NCBI RefSeq assembly: GCF_947494125.1
Contig: NZ_CANLTU010000002.1
Coordinates: forward strand, 248,001-312,000
DNA: 64,000 nt
Direction of reading: 5' to 3'
Origin: an uncultured Tenacibaculum sp.
Lineage (GTDB): Bacteria > Bacteroidota > Bacteroidia > Flavobacteriales > Flavobacteriaceae
Made by a program: the position numbers and the translations under genes. This document shows positions 20,332-29,650 of this stretch, piece after piece. A model generated the notes under the pieces. The model was not told the DNA's origin. It searched no databases and saw nothing but the letters and a program-made list of their open reading frames with translations. Position 1 is the first letter of the stretch. Every line of letters begins with the position of its first letter.

Positions 20332-20401
20332 AAAAAGAACCCACTCAATAAAATTGAGTGGGAAAATTGCTATGAAAAAGAACTTAAGACGTCTCTTAAG
20401 T
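20332..20401 (-). ncRNA. two-hairpin small RNA family, copy 1
   Basis: Leftward unit: hairpin 1 ACTTAAGA-GACG-TCTTAAGT (20401-20382), a linker identical in all three copies, then the terminator hairpin CCCACTCAAT/ATTGAGTGGG and T-run ending near 20332. The promoter is close to ideal: TTG at 20435-20433, 19 nt, TATATTTG at 20413-20406. No coding frame fits. Copies are at 32515 (+) and 39723 (-). Confidence 0.7.
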
Positions 20402-20405
20402 GGTG

Positions 20406-20435
20406 CAAATATAATACTTATTTATCAAATAACAA
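20406..20435 (-). promoter_or_regulatory. promoter of two-hairpin RNA copy 1
   Basis: Minus strand TTG-N19-TATATTTG, a full match to the Bacteroidetes housekeeping promoter; no dyad or direct-repeat operator is present here. Confidence 0.7.
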
Positions 20436-20473
20436 TAAGTTTTTATTTTTTATTTAAATTATAGAACAATTAA

Positions 20474-22237
20474 TTATTCTATAATTTCTTTAACGCTACC
20501 GCAAGTTAACATGGTTCCTCCAAAATAAGGATTAACTACATTTTCTTTTATACTTAACCAAAAAGCTCCTGAGTTATCATCAGCCATTGGGCAAAACTGG
20601 CTATATATTTTTTGATTAATGCCAAATACTTGAATCATTATTATTAATTGAGAAGATAAATGCTTAAAGTGCTTCTTTTGTTCGTTTAGATTTCTGGTTT
20701 TTATAATTGAATTTGTAGATGATATAATTTCTTTTTTCAATTTAATCCATTTTTCAGAATTATCGCGAGGTAATAATTTCATGTCCATTAAATTCAGATT
20801 TGCTAATAATTTCTTTGCGCTGTTTATTACATTATCTGAATCATCAGTAATTAATACATCTTTTAAATTTATATAATCATTAAATACTATTTTTAACTGG
20901 TTTTGAAATTTTGGAGAAACTTTTATTCTTTTCTTCATTTTCAAATGACTATCCATTTTATTATTTGGCGCTTTTATACCAAAATGTTCTTGATGTCCTG
21001 TCATTGTTTGGCTTCCAGTTTTATTCATCATCGATTTTTTACCTTGTAGTTGAGCAGCTGCATCAACAGTAAAAGCTCCATTAGTTACAATTTCATCACC
21101 TAGTTTTAAACCTGCTAACACCTCATAGTTTTTCCCTAATGAATTGCCTAATTTTATTTCCTTCATTTCAAAAATTGGCTCGCTTGGATTAGGTTTTAAA
21201 TACACCACAGATTTTTTTCCTGTCCATAAAATAGCAGAAGAAGGGATATTCAATATTTGCTTTTTATTAGAGATAATATTTTCAACAGTTCCTTCTATAA
21301 ACATTCCTGGTTTAAACATATCTTTTTCGTTTTTTAAAACAGCTCTTAAAGTAGTAGTTCTAGTTTGTGTGTTTAAAACTGGATCTATAAATGAAATTTT
21401 TGCTTCAATTTTTTTATTTGGATATGCATTGGATATTACAGAAATTTTTTGACCTTTTTTAAATAAGCTAATTTGGTTTTCATAAACATCAAAATTCGCC
21501 CAAACCGTATTTAAATTTGCTATTTTAAATAATGGCTGACCTTGTTTTATAGATTGACCTAGTTCTACTAGTTTTTCACTTACTGTTCCAGAAATCGTTG
21601 CGTAAATTGGAAAGTTTTGCTTGACTATTTTTGAAGTTTCAATCTGATTTATTTGATTTTCTGATAATTTCCATAACTTTAATTTATTACGAACAGCTTT
21701 ATACAATGCAGGCTGAGATCCTTTTAATGATGAAGCTGTTAATAATTCTTGCTGAGCAGCAAATAACTCCGGTGAATATATGGTAGCTAATAATTGTCCC
21801 TTACGCACCTTTTCTCCAGTAAAATTGATGTTTAACTGTTCTATTCTACCAGAAAAATAGCTTACTTGAATTGCATTTTCTTCTTCGTTAGCGCTAATTT
21901 TTCCTGAAAGTTTAATACTATTATTTTCAGTTTCTCCATTACCAACAATTGAGGTTAGAATATTTGCTAATGCCATTGCATTTTTAGTCAATTTAAACTG
22001 ATCTACAGCTAAGCCATCAGCACCAACTTCAGCAGGAATTAAATCCATACCACAAATAGGACAATCACCTGGTTCAGATTGCATAATTTGCGGGTGCATT
22101 GAGCAAGTCCAAAATTGTTTAGATGTTGTTATAGCATTATGATTATGCATATATTTTTTATTTTCATTATTGAAAATAAGACTACCTAATAGAAGTCCAA
22201 TAGCCAATATGATAACATAAATGACGTATTTTTTCAT
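20474..22237 (-). CDS. cusB: CusB-type RND efflux periplasmic adaptor with metal-binding and DUF3347 domains
   Basis: This 587-aa membrane-fusion protein links the CusA pump to the CusC outer-membrane channel for copper/silver-type efflux. It has an N-terminal membrane anchor, a heavy-metal-binding domain at about residues 40-70 (WTCSMHPQI...GDCPICGMDL), a HlyD/CusB barrel-sandwich region at about residues 100-395, a His/Met-containing linker (GHQEHFGIKAP), and a C-terminal DUF3347-like domain ending in CPMADDNSGAFW and GGTMLTCG. The extra terminal domains are usual for Bacteroidetes versions. It is the last gene of the leftward operon. Confidence 0.92.
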   Translation of the reverse strand: MKKYVIYVIILAIGLLLGSLIFNNENKKYMHNHNAITTSKQFWTCSMHPQIMQSEPGDCPICGMDLIPAEVGADGLAVDQFKLTKNAMALANILTSIVGNGETENNSIKLSGKISANEEENAIQVSYFSGRIEQLNINFTGEKVRKGQLLATIYSPELFAAQQELLTASSLKGSQPALYKAVRNKLKLWKLSENQINQIETSKIVKQNFPIYATISGTVSEKLVELGQSIKQGQPLFKIANLNTVWANFDVYENQISLFKKGQKISVISNAYPNKKIEAKISFIDPVLNTQTRTTTLRAVLKNEKDMFKPGMFIEGTVENIISNKKQILNIPSSAILWTGKKSVVYLKPNPSEPIFEMKEIKLGNSLGKNYEVLAGLKLGDEIVTNGAFTVDAAAQLQGKKSMMNKTGSQTMTGHQEHFGIKAPNNKMDSHLKMKKRIKVSPKFQNQLKIVFNDYINLKDVLITDDSDNVINSAKKLLANLNLMDMKLLPRDNSEKWIKLKKEIISSTNSIIKTRNLNEQKKHFKHLSSQLIIMIQVFGINQKIYSQFCPMADDNSGAFWLSIKENVVNPYFGGTMLTCGSVKEIIE

Positions 22238-22399
22238 TTTATTATGTTTTAGAATTTATTATAATGTAAAAGACCACTTAAATTAATTTGTATAAATTAT
22301 TATTAACATGTATAGGTTTAAGATGCTGTAAAAAATCTTAAAAGCTAAGCAACATTAATGTATATAGTTTTAATGCTGCTACACTTTTAAGTTGACTTA

Positions 22400-22657
22400 T
22401 TAATCTTTTTTAGTTTCTTTCTTAAAATCTTTATTTTTTACATAATCCATACCACAAGTAGGGCATTTACCTTCTTTATCGCTACCACTATCTTTACAAT
22501 GCATAGGACATACATATGCAGAGGTATATTCTTTGCCTTTGTTTTTTGTTTGTTCTGTTTTGGTTGGTGAATTTTCTTTTTGATTATTTTTACATGATGT
22601 TGTAGTTAATAATAATCCGACTACTAAAATTTTAATAATTGTTTTCACTGTTTTCAT
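22400..22657 (-). CDS. heavy-metal-binding-domain lipoprotein
   Basis: The 85-aa precursor has a lipobox LLTTTSC at residues 16-22, a Lys/Asn/Glu-rich linker and one metal-binding module YVCPMHCKDSG...GKCPTCGMDYV, the same module found at the N-terminus of the neighbouring CusB. It is probably a membrane-anchored periplasmic copper carrier or scavenger working with the efflux complex. It lies between cusC and cusB. Confidence 0.88.
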   Translation of the reverse strand: MKTVKTIIKILVVGLLLTTTSCKNNQKENSPTKTEQTKNKGKEYTSAYVCPMHCKDSGSDKEGKCPTCGMDYVKNKDFKKETKKD

Positions 22658-22692
22658 CTTAAATCTATTTTTATGTTAATTAAATAATTGCT

Positions 22693-23928
22693 TTATTTTG
22701 TTAAGTAATTTATTATTGTTGTTTGCAGATAATAATTTTTAATTGATTCTATTTGGTTAATTTGAAATTTTAATTGTAGTTCTTGAATATCCAACACATC
22801 TTTAAAATCAATTGTACCAGTTTCATAACTTCTCATTAAAATATTTTCAGCATTTTTAGCTTGCTTCAAGTTTTTAGTTTGAGTATTATAACTAATTCTT
22901 GTAGAAATACGTTTGTTAATAGCTTTATCTAATAGAGTTTCTAAAGTATTAAGTCGCTCTTGTTTTTGAAAAATAATTTCTTGTTGTTTTAACTCGTTTT
23001 GTTTTGTTTTTGATTTGTGTTTTTTATTGAAAATAGGAATCGATAACGAAACCATTGGCATAAGAATATCTTTCCCATTATCATTAAAATTTAAATTAGG
23101 ACGTTCAGAAACAGCTATATAATCTAAACCAAAACCAAACATTGGACTGCTTTCTTTTTGGTTTAACAATTCTGATTGTTTTACTGATTGATAAAGTTTA
23201 TCATATTTTGTTAATTCTGGATGTACTTCTAAATTTTCAGTATGTATTAATTCCGTTTTTACTGGAATAATTAATTCATTTGAAATATCAATTACCACTT
23301 TTTTATCTCTGTTTAAAAGTTTATTAAATGTGGTTTGTTCTGCTAAATATTGTTGTTTTAAAACCTGACTCAATTGTTTTAATTCATTTTTACGAATTTG
23401 CAATCGTAATACATCTACAGCTGAAGCTTTACCAACTTCAATAGAAGTTAGAGCCAAGATTTCATAGGTTTTAAGTAATACTATGTTTTTAGATAAGACT
23501 TCTTGTTTTGCTTTATAGGTATATAGATTATAGTAAGATTTTGTTACCGAAGCAATTAATTTTCGTTTAGCTATCGTAATATCTTCATATTGAGCATTGG
23601 CTAACGAACTCACATAGTTTTCACGTGCTGTTATAGTTCCAAACCAAGGTAACATTTGTTTTGCTGATACTTTAAAACGTTGTGCACCTGTTCGTGTTTC
23701 TGGTTCGCTTACAAAATAACCGACTCCAATTTCAGTATTAGGAAGCGTATTTACTTCATGTACTTTTTCAGATGCTATCTTATATTTCAGTTCAAATTTT
23801 TGAACTTCAGGATTATTAGCTAATGCTTCATCAATTAATTTTGTTAGTTGCTGGGCATTTACAAACAGACTTAAGAAAATAGCTCCAGAAGTCAAAATTG
23901 CTTTCTTATATAAATTATTATTTTTCAT
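22693..23928 (-). CDS. cusC: TolC/CusC family outer-membrane efflux channel
   Basis: The 411-aa protein has a signal peptide ending near NAQQ and the long helical repeats of OEP proteins, with the first repeat starting LTKLIDEALANNPEV and the second in the C-terminal half (LETLLDKAINKRISTR onward). It forms the outer-membrane duct of the tripartite pump. Its start overlaps the cusA stop by 11 bp, so translation is coupled. Confidence 0.9.
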   Translation of the reverse strand: MKNNNLYKKAILTSGAIFLSLFVNAQQLTKLIDEALANNPEVQKFELKYKIASEKVHEVNTLPNTEIGVGYFVSEPETRTGAQRFKVSAKQMLPWFGTITARENYVSSLANAQYEDITIAKRKLIASVTKSYYNLYTYKAKQEVLSKNIVLLKTYEILALTSIEVGKASAVDVLRLQIRKNELKQLSQVLKQQYLAEQTTFNKLLNRDKKVVIDISNELIIPVKTELIHTENLEVHPELTKYDKLYQSVKQSELLNQKESSPMFGFGLDYIAVSERPNLNFNDNGKDILMPMVSLSIPIFNKKHKSKTKQNELKQQEIIFQKQERLNTLETLLDKAINKRISTRISYNTQTKNLKQAKNAENILMRSYETGTIDFKDVLDIQELQLKFQINQIESIKNYYLQTTIINYLTK

Positions 23929-26900
23929 CTGTAAGACTATTTAGTTCTTTTATTCTTGTTTTTATGGTCAGTTCATTTTTCCAGCTATATAAAACAGGAA
24001 CAATAAAATAGGAGGTAATATCGATTATCATTCCCCCAAAAATTGGAATTGCCATTGGAATCATTATATCACTACCTCTTCCTGTTGATGTTAATACAGG
24101 TAATAATGCCAGAATTGTAGTAACGGTTGTCATTAAACAAGGCCTAATGCGTTTACCTGCGGCTTCTATAGTTGCTAACCGAATTGTTTTTTTATCCGTT
24201 GGCTGTTTTTTATCAAAGACTTGGGTTAAATAAGTTGCCATTACCACACCATCGTCTGTAGCAATACCAAAAAGAGCAATAAAACCTACCCAAACAGCAA
24301 CACTTAAATTGATGGTTTTCATATTAAAAAGCTCTCTAATATTTTCTCCAAAAAAGTTGAAGTTTAAAAACCAGTCTTGTCCGTATAACCATATCATTAT
24401 AAAACCACCTGCAAATGCAACGGTAATTCCTGTAAAAATCATTAAAGAGGTTGCTACAGAACGAAATTGAAAATAAAGGATTAAAAAAATGATGAGCAAC
24501 GCCAACGGAACTACTATGGTTAATGTTTTCTCAGCTCGTAATTGATTTTCGTATGTTCCAGTAAATTGGTAATTAATCCCTTTAGGTACAGTTAATTCTC
24601 CAGAGTCTATTTTTTGTTGAATTAATGTTTGAGCATTTTCAACAACATTTACTTCTGCAAAACCATCTAACTTATCAAACAATACATAACCTACTAAAAA
24701 AGTGTCTTCACTTTTAATAACTTGTGGTCCTTGTTCATAACGAATAGTTGCAAATTCACTTAAAGGCACAGGACTTCCTTTTTCAACAGGTATATAAATT
24801 TGTTCTAAATCGGTTGGATTTGCTCTTAATTCTCTTGGGTAACGCACACGAATACCATAGCGTTCGCGTCCTTCAACGGTTTGAGTAATTTGCATTCCGC
24901 CAACTGCTACTTTTAAAACATTCTGAACAGTGGCAATTGAAATACCATAACGAGCTATTTTCTCCCTGTTTATATCAATTAATAAATAAGGTTTACCAAC
25001 AATTCGGTCAGCAAAAACAGCTTCTTTCTTTACACCTTTTACTTGTTTTAAAATGTTTTCTAGTTGTACACCAAAAGCTTCAATTTGTTTTAAATCTTGC
25101 CCTTTTATTTTAATACCCATTGGTGCTCTCATACCAGTTTGCAGCATAACCAAACGTGTTTCTATGGGTTGTAATTTAGGGGCAGATGTAACACCTGGTA
25201 ATTTGGTTACTCTTACAATCTCTTTCCAAATATCATTAGGAGTTTTGATTTCAGGTCGCCAATTACGATAAAACTCACCGTCATTATCTTCAATTAATTG
25301 TATGCTATTTATTTCAGGATTCAATATTGAAGTATCATTTGTATTATTAGGATTTGTGGCAAAACTTCCATCTTTTAGTTCAAATAAACCATTACTATTA
25401 ACTTTATAGCGTTGTCGTTTTCCATGTGTATTCAGCATATATTCTGGTTTATACTGAATCATGTTTTCATACATTGATAATGGAGCTGGATCTAAAGCAG
25501 ATGCTGTTCTACCAGCTTTACCAACTACAGTTTTAATTTCTGGAATACTAGCTACAGCCATATCTAATTGTTGCAACACACGTTTGTTTTCTTCTATTCC
25601 AGAATGCGGCATTGAGGTTGGCATAAGTAAGAAAGAACCTTCGTTTAAAGAGGGCATAAATTCCTTTCCTGTGTTTTTCATAATATAGAATCCGAAAAGC
25701 ACAATTGCAGTTGGAATGGTTAAAAACAGTAGTTTGTTTTGCAATGCCCATTTTAAAATTTGTGTATAATAATTCTGAAATACAGTAAAGATTCCCAACA
25801 AACCGAAACAAATAATTGAAACAAAAACAAGGTTTAAAAAGACACTTTTATCAACTCCTAAAGGCCTCCAATAAGTTGCTAAAAGAAATACAATTGCTAT
25901 TACGGAAATAATAATATTAATAACATTTTTGGAAAGTGAAAATTGAAAAGATGAAAGTTTTAAAAGAAACGATTCTTGTTTTATTAAGGATGTTATACCG
26001 AACCCTAATATTACTAACCCTAACCAATTTCCATAGATAACAGTACTAATTCCTAATGCGATTAAAAGCCCACCAATAATATATTTAGATGTTTTTCTAA
26101 TATTTCTTTTTCTGAATAAATAGGCTGCAAAAGGTGGAATTAAAAACAAAGCAATTATCAATGCAGCAATTAAGGCAAAGGTTTTTGTAAATGCTAAGGG
26201 TCTAAATAGTTTTCCTTCTGCACCAATCATTGTAAATACTGGAACAAAACTTATAATAGTTGTCATTACAGCAGTAACAATAGCCCCAGAAACTTCAGAA
26301 GTAGCATTATAAACTAAAGTATTTATGGGTAATTTTTTTTGATCTTCATCTAAATGTCGGATTACATTCTCGGAGAGTATAACGCCAACATCTACCATAG
26401 TACCAATGGCAATGGCAATACCTGACAAAGCAACAATATTCGCATCTACATTGAATAATTTCATAGCTATAAAAACCATTAAAACAGCTACAGGTAATAA
26501 ACCAGAAATTAAAATAGAAGCACGTAAATTAAAAACCATTACAATAATTACTAAAATGGTAATAAGTATTTCTAAAGTTAAAGCTTCATTAAGCGTACCT
26601 AAAGTTTCTTGAATAAGTTCAGTTCTGTCATAAAAAGGAACAATGGTAATTTGCGATATTCTTCCATCTGCTAAGACTTTGGAAGGTAACCCTGTACTTA
26701 ATTTACTAATTTTTTCTTTTACATTGGTAATAACTTCCATTGGGTTTGCACCATATCTTGCTACGATTACACCTCCAACAACTTCGGCTCCTTCTTTATC
26801 TAAAATACCTCTTCTAGTTGCTGGTCCTAAAGATACTTTTGCGATATCCTTTATTTTAATAGCTGTATAATCTTGTGACGTAACTACTGCATTTTCTATG

Positions 26901-27679
26901 TCAGCAATAGATTTTATATAACCTAACCCACGTACTAAATATTCTACCTGATTTATTTCTAAGGTTTGTGCACCAATATCTTTATTACTCTCTTTAATTG
27001 CTTTTACAACCTGATGTAAATTAATACTGTATTGACGCATTAATTCTGGATTTACATCAACTTGATACTCTTGAACATAACCACCAATTGACGCTACTTC
27101 TGAAACACCACTCGCAGCAGATAAGGCATATTTTACATAGTAATCTTGAATGCTTCGTAGTTCGTGTAAATCCCAACCACCAGTAACATTTCCATCTTTA
27201 TCTCGTCCTTCAAGTGTATACCAATATATTTGACCTAAGCCAGTAGCATCAGGACCTAAAGTAGGATTAACTCCTACGGGTAATAAACCACTTGGTAAGG
27301 AATTTAGTTTTTCAAGAATTCGACTTCTAGACCAATAAAATTCGATATCTTCTTCAAAAATGATATAGATGCTTGAAAATCCAAACATAGAAGAACTACG
27401 AATGGTTTTCACTCCAGGAATTCCAAGTAAAGAAGTAGTTAAAGGGTAAGTAATTTGATCTTCAATGTCTTGGGGAGAACGACCATTCCATTTTGTGAAT
27501 ATAATTTGTTGATTTTCTCCAATATCTGGTATTGCATCCACAGCTACCGGATTACTTGGTAAAAAGCCAGTGTTCCAATTAAAAGGAGCATTTACAGTTC
27601 CCCATCCAATAAAAAGAAGAAATAATAAAACGGCAATGAGTTTATTTTCTATTAGAAATTTGATGCTTTTATTTAGCAT
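23918..27679 (-). CDS. cusA: CusA/CzcA family heavy-metal efflux RND transporter
   Basis: This 1253-aa inner-membrane proton/metal antiporter has the RND layout of two large periplasmic loops and two sets of helices. Recognisable stretches are SSMFGFSSIYIIFEED, the motif GTMVDVGVILSENVIRH with essential acidic residues in TM4, and ATDDGVVMATYLTQ near the second set. It is some 200 residues longer than Escherichia coli CusA because of an added membrane segment region at about residues 520-650, plus a periplasmic insertion rich in Asn near residues 760-800. Substrate is probably Cu(I)/Ag(I), inferred from the metal-binding partners rather than from residues in CusA itself. Confidence 0.93.
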   Translation of the reverse strand: MLNKSIKFLIENKLIAVLLFLLFIGWGTVNAPFNWNTGFLPSNPVAVDAIPDIGENQQIIFTKWNGRSPQDIEDQITYPLTTSLLGIPGVKTIRSSSMFGFSSIYIIFEEDIEFYWSRSRILEKLNSLPSGLLPVGVNPTLGPDATGLGQIYWYTLEGRDKDGNVTGGWDLHELRSIQDYYVKYALSAASGVSEVASIGGYVQEYQVDVNPELMRQYSINLHQVVKAIKESNKDIGAQTLEINQVEYLVRGLGYIKSIADIENAVVTSQDYTAIKIKDIAKVSLGPATRRGILDKEGAEVVGGVIVARYGANPMEVITNVKEKISKLSTGLPSKVLADGRISQITIVPFYDRTELIQETLGTLNEALTLEILITILVIIVMVFNLRASILISGLLPVAVLMVFIAMKLFNVDANIVALSGIAIAIGTMVDVGVILSENVIRHLDEDQKKLPINTLVYNATSEVSGAIVTAVMTTIISFVPVFTMIGAEGKLFRPLAFTKTFALIAALIIALFLIPPFAAYLFRKRNIRKTSKYIIGGLLIALGISTVIYGNWLGLVILGFGITSLIKQESFLLKLSSFQFSLSKNVINIIISVIAIVFLLATYWRPLGVDKSVFLNLVFVSIICFGLLGIFTVFQNYYTQILKWALQNKLLFLTIPTAIVLFGFYIMKNTGKEFMPSLNEGSFLLMPTSMPHSGIEENKRVLQQLDMAVASIPEIKTVVGKAGRTASALDPAPLSMYENMIQYKPEYMLNTHGKRQRYKVNSNGLFELKDGSFATNPNNTNDTSILNPEINSIQLIEDNDGEFYRNWRPEIKTPNDIWKEIVRVTKLPGVTSAPKLQPIETRLVMLQTGMRAPMGIKIKGQDLKQIEAFGVQLENILKQVKGVKKEAVFADRIVGKPYLLIDINREKIARYGISIATVQNVLKVAVGGMQITQTVEGRERYGIRVRYPRELRANPTDLEQIYIPVEKGSPVPLSEFATIRYEQGPQVIKSEDTFLVGYVLFDKLDGFAEVNVVENAQTLIQQKIDSGELTVPKGINYQFTGTYENQLRAEKTLTIVVPLALLIIFLILYFQFRSVATSLMIFTGITVAFAGGFIMIWLYGQDWFLNFNFFGENIRELFNMKTINLSVAVWVGFIALFGIATDDGVVMATYLTQVFDKKQPTDKKTIRLATIEAAGKRIRPCLMTTVTTILALLPVLTSTGRGSDIMIPMAIPIFGGMIIDITSYFIVPVLYSWKNELTIKTRIKELNSLTDEK

Positions 27680-27790
27680 TGTATATGAATTTTAAACATG
27701 TTAGTTAATAGATGTTACAAAACATCGAATACAAGAAATTATCCCAATGAGTTAAGATTCATTAGAATAATACAGTCTACAGTTTAAAAA

Positions 27791-28204
27791 TCAGATTAAA
27801 TAAGTCTCGTCAAGTTTGTAAATTTCCTTGACGACTAAAGGAGGTACATAATCTTTATATGAAGTAGTATTTTCATTAACTTCTTCAAAAAGATTAGAAT
27901 AAGTATATATAAATGATAGCGTAAATAATTGTTGATCTTTAGTAAGAGAATCAAAAGATGTTTTTAGTTCATCTTGGCCTTCAATACTAATTTGTTTGTC
28001 ATTACAGCAATTTTTCTTAGTAATAGAACATTCTTTAGGGCTAGGTTTTTGCATTTCCATACCACAAGTTGTAGCTGAACTAAAAATAGCTGTATCAATC
28101 AACGTATCGCCACAAAAATGCATATCAATGCTAAATGACATTGTAGAAAATAAGACTACAATTGCCATTAAAAAAGATACTATTTTATGACTTATATGCT
28201 TCAT
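27791..28204 (-). CDS. HYC_CC_PP family secreted protein, first gene of the efflux operon
   Basis: The 137-aa protein has a signal peptide (IVSFLMAIVVLFSTMSFS), then DMHFCGDTL, a Cys-rich KNCCNDKQ stretch and a late YVPPL, the landmarks of the HYC_CC_PP family. These occur next to copper and heavy-metal efflux genes in Bacteroidetes. Two further Cys (TTCGMEM, ECSITK) give six in the mature part, consistent with metal binding. It heads the leftward cus operon; a minus-strand TACCTTTG lies just upstream of its start. Confidence 0.8.
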   Translation of the reverse strand: MKHISHKIVSFLMAIVVLFSTMSFSIDMHFCGDTLIDTAIFSSATTCGMEMQKPSPKECSITKKNCCNDKQISIEGQDELKTSFDSLTKDQQLFTLSFIYTYSNLFEEVNENTTSYKDYVPPLVVKEIYKLDETYLI

Positions 28205-28213
28205 AATAGATTA

Positions 28214-28221
28214 CAAAGGTA
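28214..28221 (-). promoter_or_regulatory. -7 box of the cus operon
   Basis: CAAAGGTA on the plus strand is TACCTTTG on the minus strand, 10 nt upstream of the first operon start codon. No -33 box is evident. Confidence 0.5.
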
Positions 28222-28335
28222 TGAACTTTAAAATAAATGATTAAAAAAATATGTTAATAAACAGAATGTTATAAAAAAAATATAAAGGAAGAGTAGGGGA
28301 AATAATTACTATTTATTGTTGAAGACTCGTAAAAA

Positions 28336-28363
28336 ATAAAAGTGGGACAAGCCCACTTTTATA
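28336..28363 (-). terminator. terminator of peptide 2 gene
   Basis: AAAAGTGGG/CCCACTTTT stem with an ACAAG loop, five bases beyond the peptide 2 stop codon. Confidence 0.8.
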
Positions 28364-28368
28364 AAACT

Positions 28369-28554
28369 TTAGAAAGAAGAATTACTACCTCCACATACTT
28401 GAACAAGCTCGCAAAGTACTTGATCTACATGACATTCACATCCTGGAGGGCACCATAAGTAATTTAAGTTACATCCTGAAGCTTTACCTCCGTTAATAGA
28501 TTTTTGTTCAGACTTGTTTAAAGGTGAACCTAAGTTTGAAATGTTTTTTAACAT
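28369..28554 (-). CDS. double-glycine leader peptide 2 (61 aa, 6 Cys core)
   Basis: ATG 28554 opens the shared leader MLKNISNLGS...LNKSEQKS and INGG. The 38-residue core KASGCNLNYLWCPPGC onward holds six Cys and ends GGSNSSF. The upstream extension of six residues is dropped because it runs into the untranslated leader common to the family. It has its own dyad-type promoter and terminator and is followed leftwards by the cus operon, with which it is not cotranscribed. An even Cys count suggests disulfide bonds. Product function is unknown. Confidence 0.75.
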   Translation of the reverse strand: MLKNISNLGSPLNKSEQKSINGGKASGCNLNYLWCPPGCECHVDQVLCELVQVCGGSNSSF

Positions 28555-28569
28555 GATATTTAATTTCTT

Positions 28570-28626
28570 CAAACTTATATAAAAAGAAAAATAAATTGAG
28601 TTTAAAAACCGTAATAAAAGTAAGGT
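28570..28626 (-). promoter_or_regulatory. dyad-operator promoter of peptide 2
   Basis: CAAACTTA (28570), 29 nt, A plus ACCGTAATAAAAGTAAGGT (28608-28626), then an ACCCTA half-site 22 bp from the first ACC. Confidence 0.7.
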
Positions 28627-28691
28627 TTTACCCTAGGTTTAGGAGTGTTTATTAAAATTTAATTAATAGAGTTTATAGGGTAAATTAAATA

Positions 28692-28724
28692 AAAAAGAAG
28701 GTTCCATTAAGAACCTTCTTTTTA
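28692..28724 (-). terminator. terminator of peptide 3 gene
   Basis: A 13-bp perfect stem AAAAAGAAGGTTC and complement with a CATTAA loop. Confidence 0.8.
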
Positions 28725-28805
28725 AATAAAGAGGAAAGTGTAATACACTATTATATAAACAATTAATTGTATAAATACCCTACTCAATAATGTGATATCT
28801 TATTT

Positions 28806-28985
28806 TTATAATAAAATACATCCACCCCAAGCATAGCATCTGCAAGGTTCTCTTAATACGTATCCATTAGGTAATGTACGACAACAAGTTGAAGGTCCAC
28901 ATTGTTGCCAACCAGCACCTCCATTAATAGATTTTTGTTCTTTTTTGTTTAAGGTAATACCTAAGTTTGAAATGTTTTTTAACAT
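28806..28985 (-). CDS. double-glycine leader peptide 3 (59 aa, 6 Cys core)
   Basis: From ATG 28985 the minus strand reads the shared leader MLKNISNLGIT...LNKKEQKS with INGG, then a 36-residue core AGWQQCGPSTCC onward with six Cys and the C-terminus WGGCILL. The stop TAA is at 28808-28806. The gene lies 252 bp upstream of peptide 2 and has an independent dyad-type promoter. The core shares no visible similarity with peptide 2 although the leaders are nearly identical. Function unknown. Confidence 0.72.
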   Translation of the reverse strand: MLKNISNLGITLNKKEQKSINGGAGWQQCGPSTCCRTLPNGYVLREPCRCYAWGGCILL

Positions 28986-29007
28986 GGTTAGTTTTTTTTA
29001 AGTTTCT

Positions 29008-29064
29008 CAAATCTAAGTAGTTAAAAGTAAATTTATTGCTAAAAAACCATAATATAAGTAAGGT
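29008..29064 (-). promoter_or_regulatory. dyad-operator promoter of peptide 3
   Basis: CAAATCTA (29008), 29 nt, A plus ACCATA-N7-TAAGGT (29046-29064), with a TCCTTA half-site 22 bp on. Confidence 0.68.
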
Positions 29065-29101
29065 TTTTCCTTATTTTTTATAAATATAAATTGTAGAAAT
29101 A

Positions 29102-29190
29102 ACAAAAAGGAAAAGAAGCTGTCCCCCCGGAATACTTCTTTTCCTAATTAACTAATCAATCAAACTATTAAAAATGAAAAATCTTAATTT
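29102..29190 (-). ncRNA. variable-loop small RNA family, copy d
   Basis: Leftward RNA of about 90 nt: conserved ATTAAGATTTTTCAT-like start, TTGATTGATTAGTTAATTA tail, then a terminator stem GGAAAAGAAG/CTTCTTTTCC (29109-29144, with a C-T mismatch at the base of the loop) whose loop is a G-rich CCGGGGGGA. T-rich run follows. Only short, unconserved frames are present. Confidence 0.65.
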
Positions 29191-29196
29191 ATACTT

Positions 29197-29263
29197 CAAA
29201 GATAGTAGAGTAATAAAGTTAATTTTTGAAGTTTTAGATGAAGTGAATTAAAGTATAGGTGAA
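29197..29263 (-). promoter_or_regulatory. direct-repeat promoter of RNA copy d
   Basis: CAAAGATA (29197), exactly 30 nt, TAGATGAA (29235), exactly 13 nt, TAGGTGAA (29256). Confidence 0.7.
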
Positions 29264-29337
29264 AAGTATTTTACTATAATTAAAAGAATAATAGACTTTG
29301 ATAACTAGTTAATTATTTTATTAGATACTAACATAAA

Positions 29338-29356
29338 AAGCGGGGTTATCCCGCTT
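29338..29356 (-). terminator. terminator of peptide 4 gene
   Basis: AAGCGGG-GTTAT-CCCGCTT with T-rich sequence to its left on the minus strand. Confidence 0.75.
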
Positions 29357-29381
29357 AAAATCTTTTTAATACGAGTAAGTA

Positions 29382-29531
29382 TTATTGAGGGCAACCTTGA
29401 GGTAAATGACAGCACCAATCTGTGCTAGAATCAGCACTAAAAGCACATTCATGAAAAGTAAATCCTCCATTAATAGATTTTTGTTCAGATTTGCCTAGGG
29501 TAGTTCCTAAGTTTGAAATGTTTTTTAACAT
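29382..29531 (-). CDS. double-glycine leader peptide 4 (49 aa, 4 Cys core)
   Basis: ATG 29531 opens the shared leader MLKNISNLGTT...LGKSEQKS with INGG; the 26-residue core FTFHECAFSADSS onward has four Cys including a CC pair and ends CPQ. The stop is at 29384-29382. A -7 box (TAATTTTG) is at 29561-29554, but the dyad operator found upstream of the other five peptides is missing, so this copy may be silent or differently controlled. Confidence 0.7.
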   Translation of the reverse strand: MLKNISNLGTTLGKSEQKSINGGFTFHECAFSADSSTDWCCHLPQGCPQ

Positions 29532-29553
29532 ATTATATAATTTTAAATTTTAT

Positions 29554-29561
29554 CAAAATTA
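29554..29561 (-). promoter_or_regulatory. -7 box of peptide 4 without the dyad operator
   Basis: CAAAATTA (TAATTTTG on the minus strand). The position where the dyad would stand (about 29591-29610) reads TTCAAAAAAGCAAGAAGAG and does not match. Confidence 0.5.
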
Positions 29562-29650
29562 TATAATGAATAAAGATAAAATGAAACCAATTCAAAAAAG
29601 CAAGAAGAGAGTGTATAAGCGAAAATTAAAAAATTTGAATTAAAGAAAAA

